DNA from: Pseudomonas koreensis
Lineage (GTDB): Bacteria; Pseudomonadota; Gammaproteobacteria; Pseudomonadales; Pseudomonadaceae
DNA: 64,000 nt
Assembly: GCF_025447595.1 (NCBI RefSeq)
Contig: NZ_JAOEJU010000008.1
Coordinates: forward strand, 145,994-209,993
Reading direction: 5' to 3'
Shown: one piece after another, positions 27,100 to 35,294 of the stretch
How positions within the stretch are numbered: position 1 is the first letter of the stretch
Layout of the letters: the number at the start of each line of letters is the position of its first letter
Position numbers and translations under genes: made by a program
Notes under the pieces: model-generated
Databases searched by the model: none
What the model was told of the DNA's origin: nothing
Seen by the model: only the letters and a program-made list of their open reading frames with translations

Positions 27100-27849
27100 T
27101 CACTTGATGCCGATCACCCCGTCCTCATGCAGTTGCAGCAACAACGCCAGTCCGCTGTCCATGAATGACACCGTTCCCGGCAACCCCGCCTCCATCGCCA
27201 ACCCTTGCAGTTGCTCGCGACCACTCAGCAGCGGGAATTCCTCGATCCGCTGCAACAACCGCCATGCCAGCGGGCTCAGCTCGGAAAACTTCACACTCCA
27301 GTCCGTCGTGCGCCGTACCAGCAAAAGGGTTGGCTGGGCTGGCGGCGTGGCCGGTTGATGATCCGGCCCGAGCATTTGCACCGGCCAGGTGTACGCCAAC
27401 GGCCAGGCCAGTGCCGAGACCTGCAACGGCCGATCCAGCAAGTGCGCCGGATCACTCACAGACAAGGCTTCGGCGTCGGACTGCTGCAACACCATTTCCA
27501 CCCATTCGTAATGCGCCAGCTCCACCAGAAACGCCGGCCACTCGCCTTCGCTCAACACGGCAGGTTCCGAGGCGAGGTAACCGACGAACTCCTCGGCGAT
27601 CTCACCGAATTTCGGCGTCTGCGCGCGGTAGTCCCGCAGGAAGCCGCGGATCAATGTGCGCCAGCGTTCCTGGCCGATGATCCGGATCAACACCGGAAAT
27701 GTGCTGCCCAGCAGTTGCGAGACGTTGTTGAACACCAGATCGCGATAGACATTGACCCGCGCCGCGTTCATGTCGGCGGGCGGCGCTTCATGTTCCGGAT
27801 CGCGCAAATAGCGGGTCAGGGCCTGTTGTTGCAGCAGAAGATTATCCAC
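27100..27849 (-). CDS. DUF2063 protein, partner of the DUF692 (MNIO) enzyme
   Basis: A 249-residue protein. I place the start at GTG 27849, preceded by AGGAGG with a five-base gap; this overlaps the end of the DUF692 gene by eight bases (GTGGATAA), a strong sign of coupling. The family pattern is visible: [54 protein letters not shown], then [17 protein letters not shown], and a winged C-terminal region ([14 protein letters not shown]). In bufferin and methanobactin-like systems this type of protein (BufC-like) hands the precursor peptide to the MNIO enzyme. Confidence 0.9.
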   Translation of the reverse strand: MDNLLLQQQALTRYLRDPEHEAPPADMNAARVNVYRDLVFNNVSQLLGSTFPVLIRIIGQERWRTLIRGFLRDYRAQTPKFGEIAEEFVGYLASEPAVLSEGEWPAFLVELAHYEWVEMVLQQSDAEALSVSDPAHLLDRPLQVSALAWPLAYTWPVQMLGPDHQPATPPAQPTLLLVRRTTDWSVKFSELSPLAWRLLQRIEEFPLLSGREQLQGLAMEAGLPGTVSFMDSGLALLLQLHEDGVIGIK

Positions 27850-28681
27850 GCAGGCCTCCTTCGGTTTGCAGGCGGCGGATGGTTTGCAGCTCGGCCACCA
27901 GTTCAGAAAACGCCGGGAAATTGAAATCCCGCTCCAGCAAGGTCGGCTGCGCGCCGAATCGGCGATAGGCGTCGGCCAGCAACGCCCAGACCACCGGTTT
28001 GACCGAGGCGCCATGGGTGTCGATTTTCAGCGTGTCGGACTCGTCGAAATGCCCGGCCACGTGCATCCCGACCACCCGACCCGGCTCGATGGCGGCCAGA
28101 AACGTCTGCGGATCGAAACCGTGGTTGATCGAATTGACGTAGACGTTGTTCACGTCCAGCAGCAGGTCGCAATCGGCCTCGCGCAGCACGGCGTTGGTGA
28201 AGGTCACTTCGTCCATGTCCTGCCGGGGCGCGGCGTAGTAGGAAACGTTTTCCACCGCCAGCCGCCGGCCGAGAACGTCCTGGGCCTGGCGGATCCGTGC
28301 GGCGACGTGGTGCACCGCTTCTTCGGTGAACGGCAGCGGCAGCAGGTCGTAGAGGTGACCGTCGTCGCTGCAATAGCTCAGGTGTTCGCTGTACAGCGGC
28401 ACCTTGTAATGATCGAGAAAGGTCCGCACTTCCCGCAGGAAACCGACGTCCAGCGGCACCGAGCCACCGAGCGACAATGACAGCCCGTGACAGGACAAGG
28501 GATATCGTTCGGCCAGCTCGCGCAGCGCGGCGCCATGGGCACCGCCGACGCCAATCCAGTTTTCCGGGGCGACTTCAAGAAAATCGAAATCGCCGGTGCG
28601 GGCGGCCTGCAGGTCTTTCATCAGGCCGCGACGCAGGCCGAGCCCGACGCTGGCCTGCAAGGTGGGGTGGGGAATCTGCAT
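27842..28681 (-). CDS. DUF692 multinuclear non-heme iron oxidase (MNIO)
   Basis: A 279-residue TIM-barrel enzyme. Conserved MNIO parts in order: [86 protein letters not shown] and KIDTHGASV; the His, Glu and Asp of these are the metal ligands in studied members. MNIOs with a DUF2063 partner convert Cys residues of small exported peptides to thio-oxazole or oxazolone groups that bind copper (bufferins, methanobactin). The usual DUF2282-type precursor gene is absent just upstream, so the substrate must lie elsewhere. Confidence 0.93.
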   Translation of the reverse strand: MQIPHPTLQASVGLGLRRGLMKDLQAARTGDFDFLEVAPENWIGVGGAHGAALRELAERYPLSCHGLSLSLGGSVPLDVGFLREVRTFLDHYKVPLYSEHLSYCSDDGHLYDLLPLPFTEEAVHHVAARIRQAQDVLGRRLAVENVSYYAAPRQDMDEVTFTNAVLREADCDLLLDVNNVYVNSINHGFDPQTFLAAIEPGRVVGMHVAGHFDESDTLKIDTHGASVKPVVWALLADAYRRFGAQPTLLERDFNFPAFSELVAELQTIRRLQTEGGLRG

Positions 28682-28745
28682 GGGCAGGATCTCTGCTGAG
28701 GAGCCGCCGGGCGTGGCGACTGACAGGATCAGTTAAACCGGCGGG

Positions 28746-28823
28746 TGTATCGCGGCTGTGTGGGCAATGCGCGGGAAGTGGCGGGTTTTGTATCGGCGGC
28801 GGGCCTGTACACAATGGGATACA
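28746..28823 (-). promoter_or_regulatory. GATACA-type boxes upstream of the DUF692 gene
   Basis: TGTATC at 28746-28751 (inside TGTATCGC), TTTTGTATCG at 28786-28795 and GATACA at 28818-28823. TTTTGTATCG is the exact complement of CGATACAAAA in the regulator promoter. This suggests the same response regulator acts here. Confidence 0.55.
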
Positions 28824-28999
28824 GACTCGCTGCCTTCTTAGTGAACGGCGAATACATCGGTTTAAACCAACTCAAAAACTGTACCTACAACCCTGTATAT
28901 CCAGAGCTTACGGATGACACCTACAGGTGCCGGCGAAATGCCCTACCTTCGCACGAGAACCAGCTGATTGAATTATCATTTTTGACAGATTAATGAAGC

Positions 29000-29036
29000 A
29001 AAAAAAACCCGCATCAGCCGAAACTGACACGGGCTT
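29000..29036. terminator. Bidirectional intrinsic terminator after the small basic ORFs
   Basis: CCCGCATCAG (29008-29017) pairs with CTGACACGGG (29024-29033) with two G-T pairs; on the minus strand an eight-T run follows (A-run 29000-29007). It shows that something on the minus strand to its right is transcribed. Confidence 0.8.
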
Positions 29037-29056
29037 TTCCCCAACATCAACGACAG

Positions 29057-29197
29057 TTACTTCAGGTCGTCAAAGTGGTCTCGCAGGAACTCGTAAAAGC
29101 GAAACGCTTTCAACAATCTCCATACGAGGCTCAACGTACGCAACAAAAGCTTAATACGTTTTGGCCTCCAAGGTTGGGGGCCAAACCTCCAGCGCAC
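29057..29197 (-). CDS. Small basic ORF B (46 residues), tentative
   Basis: From GTG 29197 to TAA 29057. The peptide is strongly basic and then amphipathic: RWRFGPQPWRPKRIKLLLR, TLSLVWRLLKAFRFYEFL, ending RDHFDDLK. It is in the same frame as ORF A, from which one TAA codon separates it. It is followed 21 bases later by a good terminator. No ribosome site is clear, and I know no family. It may be a real small gene, or the second half of a 73-codon gene broken by a stop. Confidence 0.4.
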   Translation of the reverse strand: MRWRFGPQPWRPKRIKLLLRTLSLVWRLLKAFRFYEFLRDHFDDLK

Positions 29198-29278
29198 TTA
29201 CCGGATCACGCGTACCTTCGGAAGAACACGCCAGTACTTCCGGTGAGGCGGCCGGTTGAAATCCCTCCGAATCATCAT
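29198..29278 (-). CDS. Small basic ORF A (26 residues), tentative
   Basis: From ATG 29278 to TAA 29198, reading MMIRRDFNRPPHRKYWR then VLPKVRVIR: very rich in Arg and Lys. Only a weak CCGGA precedes it. The HRKYWR segment reappears as HRKHWR about 340 bases away through a 24-base DNA repeat. Leader peptide, toxin-like peptide or pseudogene are all possible. Confidence 0.35.
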   Translation of the reverse strand: MMIRRDFNRPPHRKYWRVLPKVRVIR

Positions 29279-29595
29279 TCCGGCACGGATGCAAAACCGT
29301 GTCAGAGGGCGTGAAACCGTTAGGCCACCAGCCAAACCCTACCGCTGCACCAGGGTGTGAGCGCGGGCATATTAACCCAGAATCGCAGGTGGTAAGTCTC
29401 GGCCCAGTGATTCTTAAATGAAAGAAGCGCGCATTTTGTAAACCGTTATTTCTGTCAGTACTTCTCTCCTATATCAGGTACTGAAAACACCGTTCAGGAT
29501 CTCTAATACACCCACTCATGGCGGGTAAAAATTACGTTGCAAGGATAGGAAAAGCTCAATAACATGCCTTCCACGCCAGTGCTTCCGGTGAGACG
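29227..29595. repeat. Pair of 24-base direct repeats
   Basis: CACGCCAGTACTTCCGGTGA (first 20 bases of 29227-29250) recurs at 29572-29595 with 22 of 24 bases the same. Each copy stands in the minus strand as codons for HRK(Y/H)WR. The DNA between is A+T-rich at 29400-29530 and holds no other gene I can support. Confidence 0.6.
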
Positions 29596-29599
29596 CACT

Positions 29600-29657
29600 A
29601 AGCCTCAGCCGCAATCTGAGGCTTGCTAAAAAACCGCCCCGCAAGGCGGTTTTTTTT
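29600..29657. terminator. Hairpin plus bidirectional terminator
   Basis: AAGCCTCAG/CTGAGGCTT (29600-29624) is followed by AACCGCC (29632-29638) and GGCGGTT (29645-29651) with T8 on the plus strand and six T on the minus strand. Two adjacent hairpins with T runs in a gap without a gene hint at a small untranslated transcript. Confidence 0.75.
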
Positions 29658-29995
29658 CGCCCATCATTTGCTCCAGGCGGACATGGGCCGGCGCTTTGTC
29701 TTGGCCTCTTGGCGAGATCGCCCTGAGTCGCATCGTTTGGCATAGGACAGGCACCGTCGGCGGATAATTCGGGAGCCCACGCTAACGTGGGAGAGCGTAC
29801 CATTGCGATACAAGCCTCGAAATCCACACAGCCCGCTCCCGCCGGCGCCAACAGCGGCTAGACTCAATCAGTACCCAGTCGAGGGGGACGCAGGACAGCA
29901 GTGTCGCCCTGCCCGTTTCCACGACCACCGCCCGGTGGTGAATGCCTCGACCCCCAATGCCACCGGACTGTGATCCTGTCAAAGGAGCACATGAA
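29658..29995. other. Gene-free region before the methyltransferase
   Basis: About 340 bases. It holds a short hairpin CCCACG-CTAA-CGTGGG (around 29776-29791) and one GCGATACA (29805-29812), like the boxes of the two-component locus, but alone. A 111-codon minus-strand frame across it reads through a terminator and is not taken as a gene. Confidence 0.5.
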
Positions 29996-31042
29996 ATGGA
30001 CGAGGCCAGACTCAACGAATTCATGGGCAAACTGGTCAACGACATGGGCGGCGCGGCGATGCTGGCCAATGTCATTGTCGGCGAAGAACTCGGCCTGTAT
30101 CGGGCAATGGCCGACAGTCAGCCGATCAGCCCCGAATCCCTCGCTGCAAAGACCACCTGCAACCCGCGACTGGTGCGCGAATGGCTGAGCGCCCACGCGG
30201 CGTCCGGCTACATGGAACACCACGACGGCAAGTTTCGCCTGCCGGAAGAACAGGCGCTGGCCCTGGCCAAGGAGGATTCGCCGGTTTACGTGGCCGGCGG
30301 CCTCGGCGTGGTAGCGTCGTTTTTCCATGACAAGGACAAGCTTGTCAAAGCCATGCGCGGCAACGGCGCCCTGCCCTGGGGCGATCACCATCCCTGCATG
30401 TTCACCGGCACCGAGCGGTTCTTCCGCCCCGGCTACAAGGGGCATTTGATCGCCGAGTGGCTGCCGGCGCTGGACGGCGTGGTGGCCAAACTCGAAGAAG
30501 GTGCCAAGGTCGCCGACATCGGCTGCGGTCACGGTGCATCCACGGTGATCATGGCTCAGGCGTATCCAAACTCGCGGTTCGTCGGCTTCGACTATCACGC
30601 GCCTTCGATCACCGTCGCCACCCAGCGGGCCGAAGAAGGCGGCGTCAGCAGTCGCGCGCGGTTCTTCCAGGGCACGGCGAAAAGCTACCCCGGCGATGAC
30701 TATGACCTGATCTGCTATTTCGACTGCCTGCATGATATGGGCGATCCGGTCGGCGCGGCGCGGCATGCCTACGATTGCTTGAAGGACGACGGCACGGTGT
30801 TGTTGGTCGAGCCCTTCGCCAACGATGCGCTGGACGACAATATCAATCCGGTCGGGCGGCTGTTCTACGCGGCATCGACGTTCATTTGCACGCCGAACTC
30901 GCTGTCTCAGGAAGTGGGATTGGGGCTCGGTGCGCAGGCCGGCGAGATGCGCTTGCGCAAGGTGTTTACTGAAGCGGGCTTCAAACACTTCCGGCGGGCG
31001 ACGCAGACGCCGTTCAACCTGATTCTGGAGGCGCGCAAGTAA
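29996..31042 (+). CDS. SAM-dependent methyltransferase with N-terminal winged helix
   Basis: A 348-residue protein; ATG 29996 follows AGGAG (29983-29987). The N-terminal ~90 residues are a dimerisation/winged-helix domain like that of O-methyltransferases (GGAAMLANVIVGEELGLYRAM, LAAKTTCNPRLVREWLSAHAASGYM). Motif I is KVADIGCGHGASTVIMAQAY, then FVGFDYHAPSI and LICYFDCLHDMGDP, LKDDGTVLLVEPFAND. The layout matches the Rv2258c-like group of small-molecule methyltransferases. Substrate unknown. It stands alone. Confidence 0.88.
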   Translation: MDEARLNEFMGKLVNDMGGAAMLANVIVGEELGLYRAMADSQPISPESLAAKTTCNPRLVREWLSAHAASGYMEHHDGKFRLPEEQALALAKEDSPVYVAGGLGVVASFFHDKDKLVKAMRGNGALPWGDHHPCMFTGTERFFRPGYKGHLIAEWLPALDGVVAKLEEGAKVADIGCGHGASTVIMAQAYPNSRFVGFDYHAPSITVATQRAEEGGVSSRARFFQGTAKSYPGDDYDLICYFDCLHDMGDPVGAARHAYDCLKDDGTVLLVEPFANDALDDNINPVGRLFYAASTFICTPNSLSQEVGLGLGAQAGEMRLRKVFTEAGFKHFRRATQTPFNLILEARK

Positions 31043-31204
31043 TGGAGGGTCGCTGAACTGCGGACACTTCCCATGTCAGGTGTTCAGCGACTGCCGTTTT
31101 CCCCATGCACTCATTTGTGGTGTAAACGCCGCCTCAAATCGGTGGACACCATCAGGTCATTTCGCTGAGCATCCATGATTTGGAATCAGGAACGGCTTCA
31201 GGCA

Positions 31205-33100
31205 ATGAGTTACTTCTCCAGAAAAAACACCTCTGGCTCCTTCGCTTCTGACGGATTCAGGTATCAGGATGGGTGTGCGTTGCTTCACGCAGTAAAAAAC
31301 CTTCTGAACAACGACTTTAAAAGCATCGGCATCGAGACAGAGGATGACTTTTGCCTACTGTTCGGCAGTACCCGCATCAACGTCCAGGTCAAAGACAGCG
31401 AACTGAACTTTCCGTTGATAAAGTCTCATCTTGCTGATAACCAGATCCTGATCGGATCCAGCATGAAAAAAGAAGTTGAAACATTCATCACCTACCTGAC
31501 GCATTACAGAAACGCACAGGCATCGGGTGAGACTGACGACAAGAAATTTGAAATTTCGCAGGACTTTGCAGAACTTCTGCAAAAGCATGAGCTGGACAAC
31601 ATACCGCCGTCATGGACACCGCTTCACCACCCTCGTGCAGGTCTCTACGACTGCATCGCGGTCAACATTCACTCCATCGCCAGGAGCAGGCAGCAGATCG
31701 TCGACGCGGATGCTTGCATCGCGCGAATGCTGCATTTGTTCGCAAATGCGCGCTGCGACAGGAACCATCTCGGTAAAAATCAGTTGCTCGGGGTAATTTC
31801 AGAATTCAGCGCCGACGTACAAATCGTCAAGAGCAATTACGCCAGGTTCGAAACGCCTATTGCCCAAAAAGTCATCCAGTCGGTTGGCGGAAATACCGCC
31901 AGGCTGCTGGACAAGGTCGCGGAAAAAATCCATTACGCAGATACGCTGCAGAAAAAGGGGCGGTACGCAGACGCACTGACTATCTACACATCTCTGTCAA
32001 TGTTCCTGGAAACCGACGAGATTTTTCTGGCCTGTGCCATGTTGCACGATGTGCTCGACAACGTCGAAGCTGCAAAAAGCAGTGCAATTGAGGCACTCGA
32101 CTGCAATCCAAGATGCTTCGGTGCTCATTTTATCCTTGGCACCCTTGCGCAAGCGCAAGGTGACAGGACCGGAACGCTCAACCACTTCGAGTCCGCTTAC
32201 GCCATCGACTCTTCCAACCCGGTTCTGCTTTATAACCTTGGCGTCTACTGGCAGACGCATGACCGGCCCAAGGCCATGGCTTTTTACGAACAGTCGTTGA
32301 GGTCGGATAATGACAACAGCTCCGCGCATCTGAACTACGGCATCTGCCTGTTTTTGAATGGCGACTACTCCGATGCCTTGCACCATATTGATCAAGCTTT
32401 GTTACTTGAACCTGGCGCGCCAAGTGCTCTGGCACAGAAAGGTGAGATACAGCGATTTTTCGGTAACCATGCCGAAGCCATCGACTCGTTTGAAAGGGCT
32501 TTGAAGAAAGACCGGGATAATGTTCCGAGTCTTGAGGGCATCGCTTACTGTCGCCTTGCACTCGGCGACACCTCCGGTGTCGGCTTACTAATTGACTACC
32601 TTGAAGAAAAGCTCAGTTCGCTGCGAGTCGGGGAGCGGCTTAAAGTCGAAGATATGGGCTGGAACAGCACCAATGTGATCGTCTTGGAGCGTTGCAATAA
32701 GCAACAGCTGAAGTTCCATTACAACGATATGGTTGCAACGGTTTACTGGCCCAATAACGACAAGATCGGACTGGGAACCTATCAAGTCGACGAGATAATG
32801 CTCCCCTTGATTCTCAAGGACTACGACTGCAGTGAACATTATCAAGAGGCATTACGGCTCATCTCTCTCACTTCAATCGAGGCTCCCGAACCAACACGCG
32901 GATCGATAAGAGAAAGAAGTGACTGCTGCGAAATTGCGTTAAAGGTCAATGCTTTTACGCTCAGCGGCAACACACCCAGGATCAATGGAGGCTATGAGAG
33001 CTTCCGAGAGCATTATCACGGTGTCTATCTGTTGATGCTTCGGGACATGCAGGGTAACAACGCTTCCACCTTCCGCCTGCGGGGCATTGAATTTTTTTAG
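31205..33100 (+). CDS. Cap4/DUF4297-like nuclease domain fused to TPR repeats (candidate antiphage effector)
   Basis: A 631-residue protein (ATG 31205; ATG 31175 would add ten residues). Residues ~10-65 read SGSFASDGFRYQDGCALLHA, then ETEDDFCLLFGS and INVQVKDSE: the GFxYQ, E-x-D-D (46-48) and Q-x-K (61-63) motifs of the DUF4297/Cap4 PD-(D/E)xK endonucleases of bacterial defence. Residues ~225-480 are six or seven TPRs (ADTLQKKGRYADALTIYTSL, LLYNLGVYWQTHDRPKAMAF, LNYGICLFLNGDYSDALHHI). The last ~150 residues are unassigned. G+C is visibly lower than its neighbours (26 of 60 in 31441-31500, against 46 of 60 in 33361-33420), so it was probably acquired by transfer. The nuclease call is by motif only. 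Confidence 0.7.
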   Translation: MSYFSRKNTSGSFASDGFRYQDGCALLHAVKNLLNNDFKSIGIETEDDFCLLFGSTRINVQVKDSELNFPLIKSHLADNQILIGSSMKKEVETFITYLTHYRNAQASGETDDKKFEISQDFAELLQKHELDNIPPSWTPLHHPRAGLYDCIAVNIHSIARSRQQIVDADACIARMLHLFANARCDRNHLGKNQLLGVISEFSADVQIVKSNYARFETPIAQKVIQSVGGNTARLLDKVAEKIHYADTLQKKGRYADALTIYTSLSMFLETDEIFLACAMLHDVLDNVEAAKSSAIEALDCNPRCFGAHFILGTLAQAQGDRTGTLNHFESAYAIDSSNPVLLYNLGVYWQTHDRPKAMAFYEQSLRSDNDNSSAHLNYGICLFLNGDYSDALHHIDQALLLEPGAPSALAQKGEIQRFFGNHAEAIDSFERALKKDRDNVPSLEGIAYCRLALGDTSGVGLLIDYLEEKLSSLRVGERLKVEDMGWNSTNVIVLERCNKQQLKFHYNDMVATVYWPNNDKIGLGTYQVDEIMLPLILKDYDCSEHYQEALRLISLTSIEAPEPTRGSIRERSDCCEIALKVNAFTLSGNTPRINGGYESFREHYHGVYLLMLRDMQGNNASTFRLRGIEFF

Positions 33101-33178
33101 CCGTACCATTCGATAGTACATCTTCACTCAGGCATCGAGTGCTAACCTGCAACCTCACGGTTTACCGGAGCTGCAACA

Positions 33179-34030
33179 ATGCTCGACCGCCCCCTTCACG
33201 GACATCTCGACTATCTGCAACAGGTCATGGCCGACGGCGACTTCGTTGTGCTGACCGGCGCCGGCATCAGCACGCCGTCGGGTATTCCGGACTACCGCGA
33301 CACCGACGGTGTGCGCCGTGGCCGGCAGCCGATGATGTACCAGGAATTCCTCGCTGCCCCGGAATCGCGCCGGCGCTATTGGGCCCGGGCGATGCTCGGC
33401 TGGCCACGGGTGCGCCAGGCGCGGCCGAACGTTGCCCATGAGGCGCTGGCCAGTCTGCAAAGCAACGGCCGAATCGGCGGTTTGATTACTCAGAATGTCG
33501 ATACCCTGCACGATCAGGCCGGCAGTCACGATGTCATTGAGCTGCACGGCAGCCTGCACCGGGTGTTATGCCTGGATTGCGGTCAGCGCAGCGAGCGGGA
33601 TTCGATTCAGCAATTGATGGAAACGCAGAATCCGTATCTGGCGGGTGTCGATGCCGTGCAGGCACCGGACGGCGACACCCTGCTCGACCCGGCCTTCGAA
33701 GCACGATTTCAGGTGCCGCACTGCCCGCATTGCGCAGGCGAACGGATGAAACCGGACGTGGTGTTTTTTGGTGAGAACGTGGCGCAGCCGACAGCAGCGC
33801 GGGCCATGGCGCTGGCGGAAAATGCCGCCGGGATGCTGGTGGTCGGTTCGTCGTTGATGGCGTATTCGGCGTTTCGCCTGTGCCGGGTGATTGCGGATCG
33901 GGGCAAGCCGTTGATTGCGATCAATCTGGGGAAGACGCGGGCGGATGAGTTGCTGGAGTTAAAGATTGAGAGGTCTTGTGAGCAACTCCTGCCCCTCCTG
34001 GCGCAGAAACTCACCCCCTTGAATACATAA
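33179..34030 (+). CDS. Sir2-family NAD-dependent protein deacylase
   Basis: A 283-residue sirtuin. NAD-binding motifs TGAGISTPSGIPDYRD, QNVDTLH and the catalytic His in ELHGSLHRV are intact. The Zn site is two CxxC pairs, CLDC and CPHC, about 60 residues apart, longer than in CobB because of an insert (METQNPYLAGVDAV). GSSLMAYSAFRL and INLGKTRAD complete the fold. It removes acyl groups from protein Lys, making nicotinamide and O-acyl-ADP-ribose. It stands alone after the TPR gene and is normal in G+C for this genome. Confidence 0.93.
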   Translation: MLDRPLHGHLDYLQQVMADGDFVVLTGAGISTPSGIPDYRDTDGVRRGRQPMMYQEFLAAPESRRRYWARAMLGWPRVRQARPNVAHEALASLQSNGRIGGLITQNVDTLHDQAGSHDVIELHGSLHRVLCLDCGQRSERDSIQQLMETQNPYLAGVDAVQAPDGDTLLDPAFEARFQVPHCPHCAGERMKPDVVFFGENVAQPTAARAMALAENAAGMLVVGSSLMAYSAFRLCRVIADRGKPLIAINLGKTRADELLELKIERSCEQLLPLLAQKLTPLNT

Positions 34031-34037
34031 AGCCCGA

Positions 34038-34127
34038 TGTGGGAGCCAGCCTGCTGGCGATAAGGCCCGCACCACCAATAAAGATGTCGCCTGCTCGTCC
34101 GCCATCGCCAGCAGGCTGGCTCCCACA
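34038..34127. repeat. REPIN
   Basis: Inverted REP units TGTGGGAGCCAGCCTGCTGG and its complement about 40 bases apart, between the convergent sirtuin and LysR genes. Confidence 0.88.
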
Positions 34128-34131
34128 AGGG

Positions 34132-35010
34132 TCAGTATTCCGACCTCAAAATATCGAACAGCGCCTGTGCCGCCGCCGACAACTCATTCCCCGGATCGGT
34201 CAGCACGCCAATCGCCCGCTCCACCACCGGTTCGTGCAAGGTCAGGCAATGCGCGCCCAACTCGCGCATCTGCCCGGCACACAACGCCGGCACCGCACTG
34301 ACGCCCAGCCCGCTCGCCACCATCCGCCCGACCGTCGCCAGTTGGTGGCTTTCAAACTCCACCGGCAATTTCATCCCTCGGGCCTGCAAGTGCTCCTCCA
34401 GCATCACTCGCACCGTGGAGGGTCGTTGCAGAGTGATGAACGGTTCCTGCAGCAAAGTCTGCCAATCAATGTCGCTGCGACCAGCCAGCGGCGAATCCTG
34501 CGGCACCACGGCGACGAAGCGATCCCGGTAAAGCGGCGTGAATGTCAGCGAAGTGTTCTGCATGGGCTCGAACGCCACGCCAAGTTCGACCTGACGATCG
34601 CGAACCATTTCCAGCACTTGCTCGTTGATCACGTCGTTGACCGTAACGTTGACGTTCGGATAACGCGCGCGGAAGGTCTTGAGGATCGGCGGCAGCAGGT
34701 TGCCGGCAAACGACGGCATCGCCGCCAGCGTCACTCGCCCGCGTTGCAGACTGAAGCGCTGACGCATTTCGTCTTCGGCGTTGTCCCAGTCGGCGATCAG
34801 GCGCCGGGCCAGCGGCAGCAGCGATTCGCCCTCCGGGGTCAGCGCCACGTTGCGCGTGTTGCGGCTGAACAGGCGCCCGCCCAGGCCCTCTTCCAGCGCC
34901 TTGATGGTCAGGCTCAGCGCTGATTGCGACAGGTGCAGGCGCTCGCAGGCCACGGCAAAGCTCAGGCTCTGAGCCACGGCGAGAAAGGCGCGGATTTGCT
35001 TGATGGTCAT
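34132..35010 (-). CDS. LysR-type regulator, divergent from CoA-transferase genes
   Basis: A ~292-residue LysR protein (Met 35010; an alternative start at 35025 adds five residues). N-terminal HTH: IRAFLAVAQSLSFAVACERL, HLSQSALSLTIKALEEGLGG, LFSRNTRNVALTPEG. The C-terminal effector domain begins GRVTLAAMPSFAGNLLPPIL. It is divergent from the CoA-transferase/thiolase operon, the same arrangement as P. aeruginosa DhcR (PA1998) next to dhcAB-atoB, so it is likely an activator of that operon responding to a carnitine breakdown product or a 3-oxoacid. Confidence 0.9.
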   Translation of the reverse strand: MTIKQIRAFLAVAQSLSFAVACERLHLSQSALSLTIKALEEGLGGRLFSRNTRNVALTPEGESLLPLARRLIADWDNAEDEMRQRFSLQRGRVTLAAMPSFAGNLLPPILKTFRARYPNVNVTVNDVINEQVLEMVRDRQVELGVAFEPMQNTSLTFTPLYRDRFVAVVPQDSPLAGRSDIDWQTLLQEPFITLQRPSTVRVMLEEHLQARGMKLPVEFESHQLATVGRMVASGLGVSAVPALCAGQMRELGAHCLTLHEPVVERAIGVLTDPGNELSAAAQALFDILRSEY

Positions 35011-35046
35011 GAACGATTCACTCAAAAGACTAAGCTGAACACCTCA

Positions 35047-35168
35047 TTGATCGTTCCCACGTCGAGGCGTCGAACCGTCCGCGTGGGAACGCAGCCCGTG
35101 ACGCTCCGAGTCACTGGGACGCAGAGCGTCCCCGGAGGCATTCCCACGCGGAGCATGGGAACGATCAA
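35047..35168. repeat. ~120-base imperfect palindromic intergenic repeat
   Basis: Begins TTGATCGTTCCCA and ends with the complement TGGGAACGATCAA, with internal short inverted copies of GCGTGGGAAC and GCATTCCCACGC. It is of the GATCGTTCCCACG type that is scattered through Pseudomonas genomes. It lies in the promoter region between the LysR and CoA-transferase genes. Confidence 0.75.
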
Positions 35169-35294
35169 CAAGGCCAACTATTGAGCTTTATCAATCAATC
35201 AACCTTAAAAATCAACTTAACAAATATATCCTTCAGCGAGACACTCCAGTCATTCGGCTAGCCAGCCGCCCGACAAACAATAAAAGAGGTGCAT

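Noticed and set aside
28682..28745. A bufferin-type precursor gene just upstream of DUF692
   Set aside because: No short frame with signal peptide and Cys exists on the minus strand in this interval.
28745..28993. 82-codon plus-strand frame beginning at the DUF692 promoter
   Set aside because: Begins inside the GATACA region and has no ribosome site or recognisable feature; only the A+T-rich DNA keeps it open.
29250..29333. tRNA-like fold on the minus strand: GGCTGGT/ACCGGCC acceptor, D-arm-like GGCCTAACGG, CACGG/CCGTG arm with TTTTGCAT loop
   Set aside because: No T-loop in the right place, an eight-base anticodon loop, and no CCA end. It also overlaps ORF A. A tRNAscan-SE or Infernal run would decide; a score above the usual cutoff would revive it.
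29805..29812. GCGATACA upstream of the methyltransferase as a third regulator site
   Set aside because: A lone half-site without a second copy ten bases away; chance is enough.
29516..29851. 111-codon minus-strand open frame
   Set aside because: It runs through a two-way terminator and a hairpin, and its composition (SLRLRLRL) comes from the hairpin DNA.
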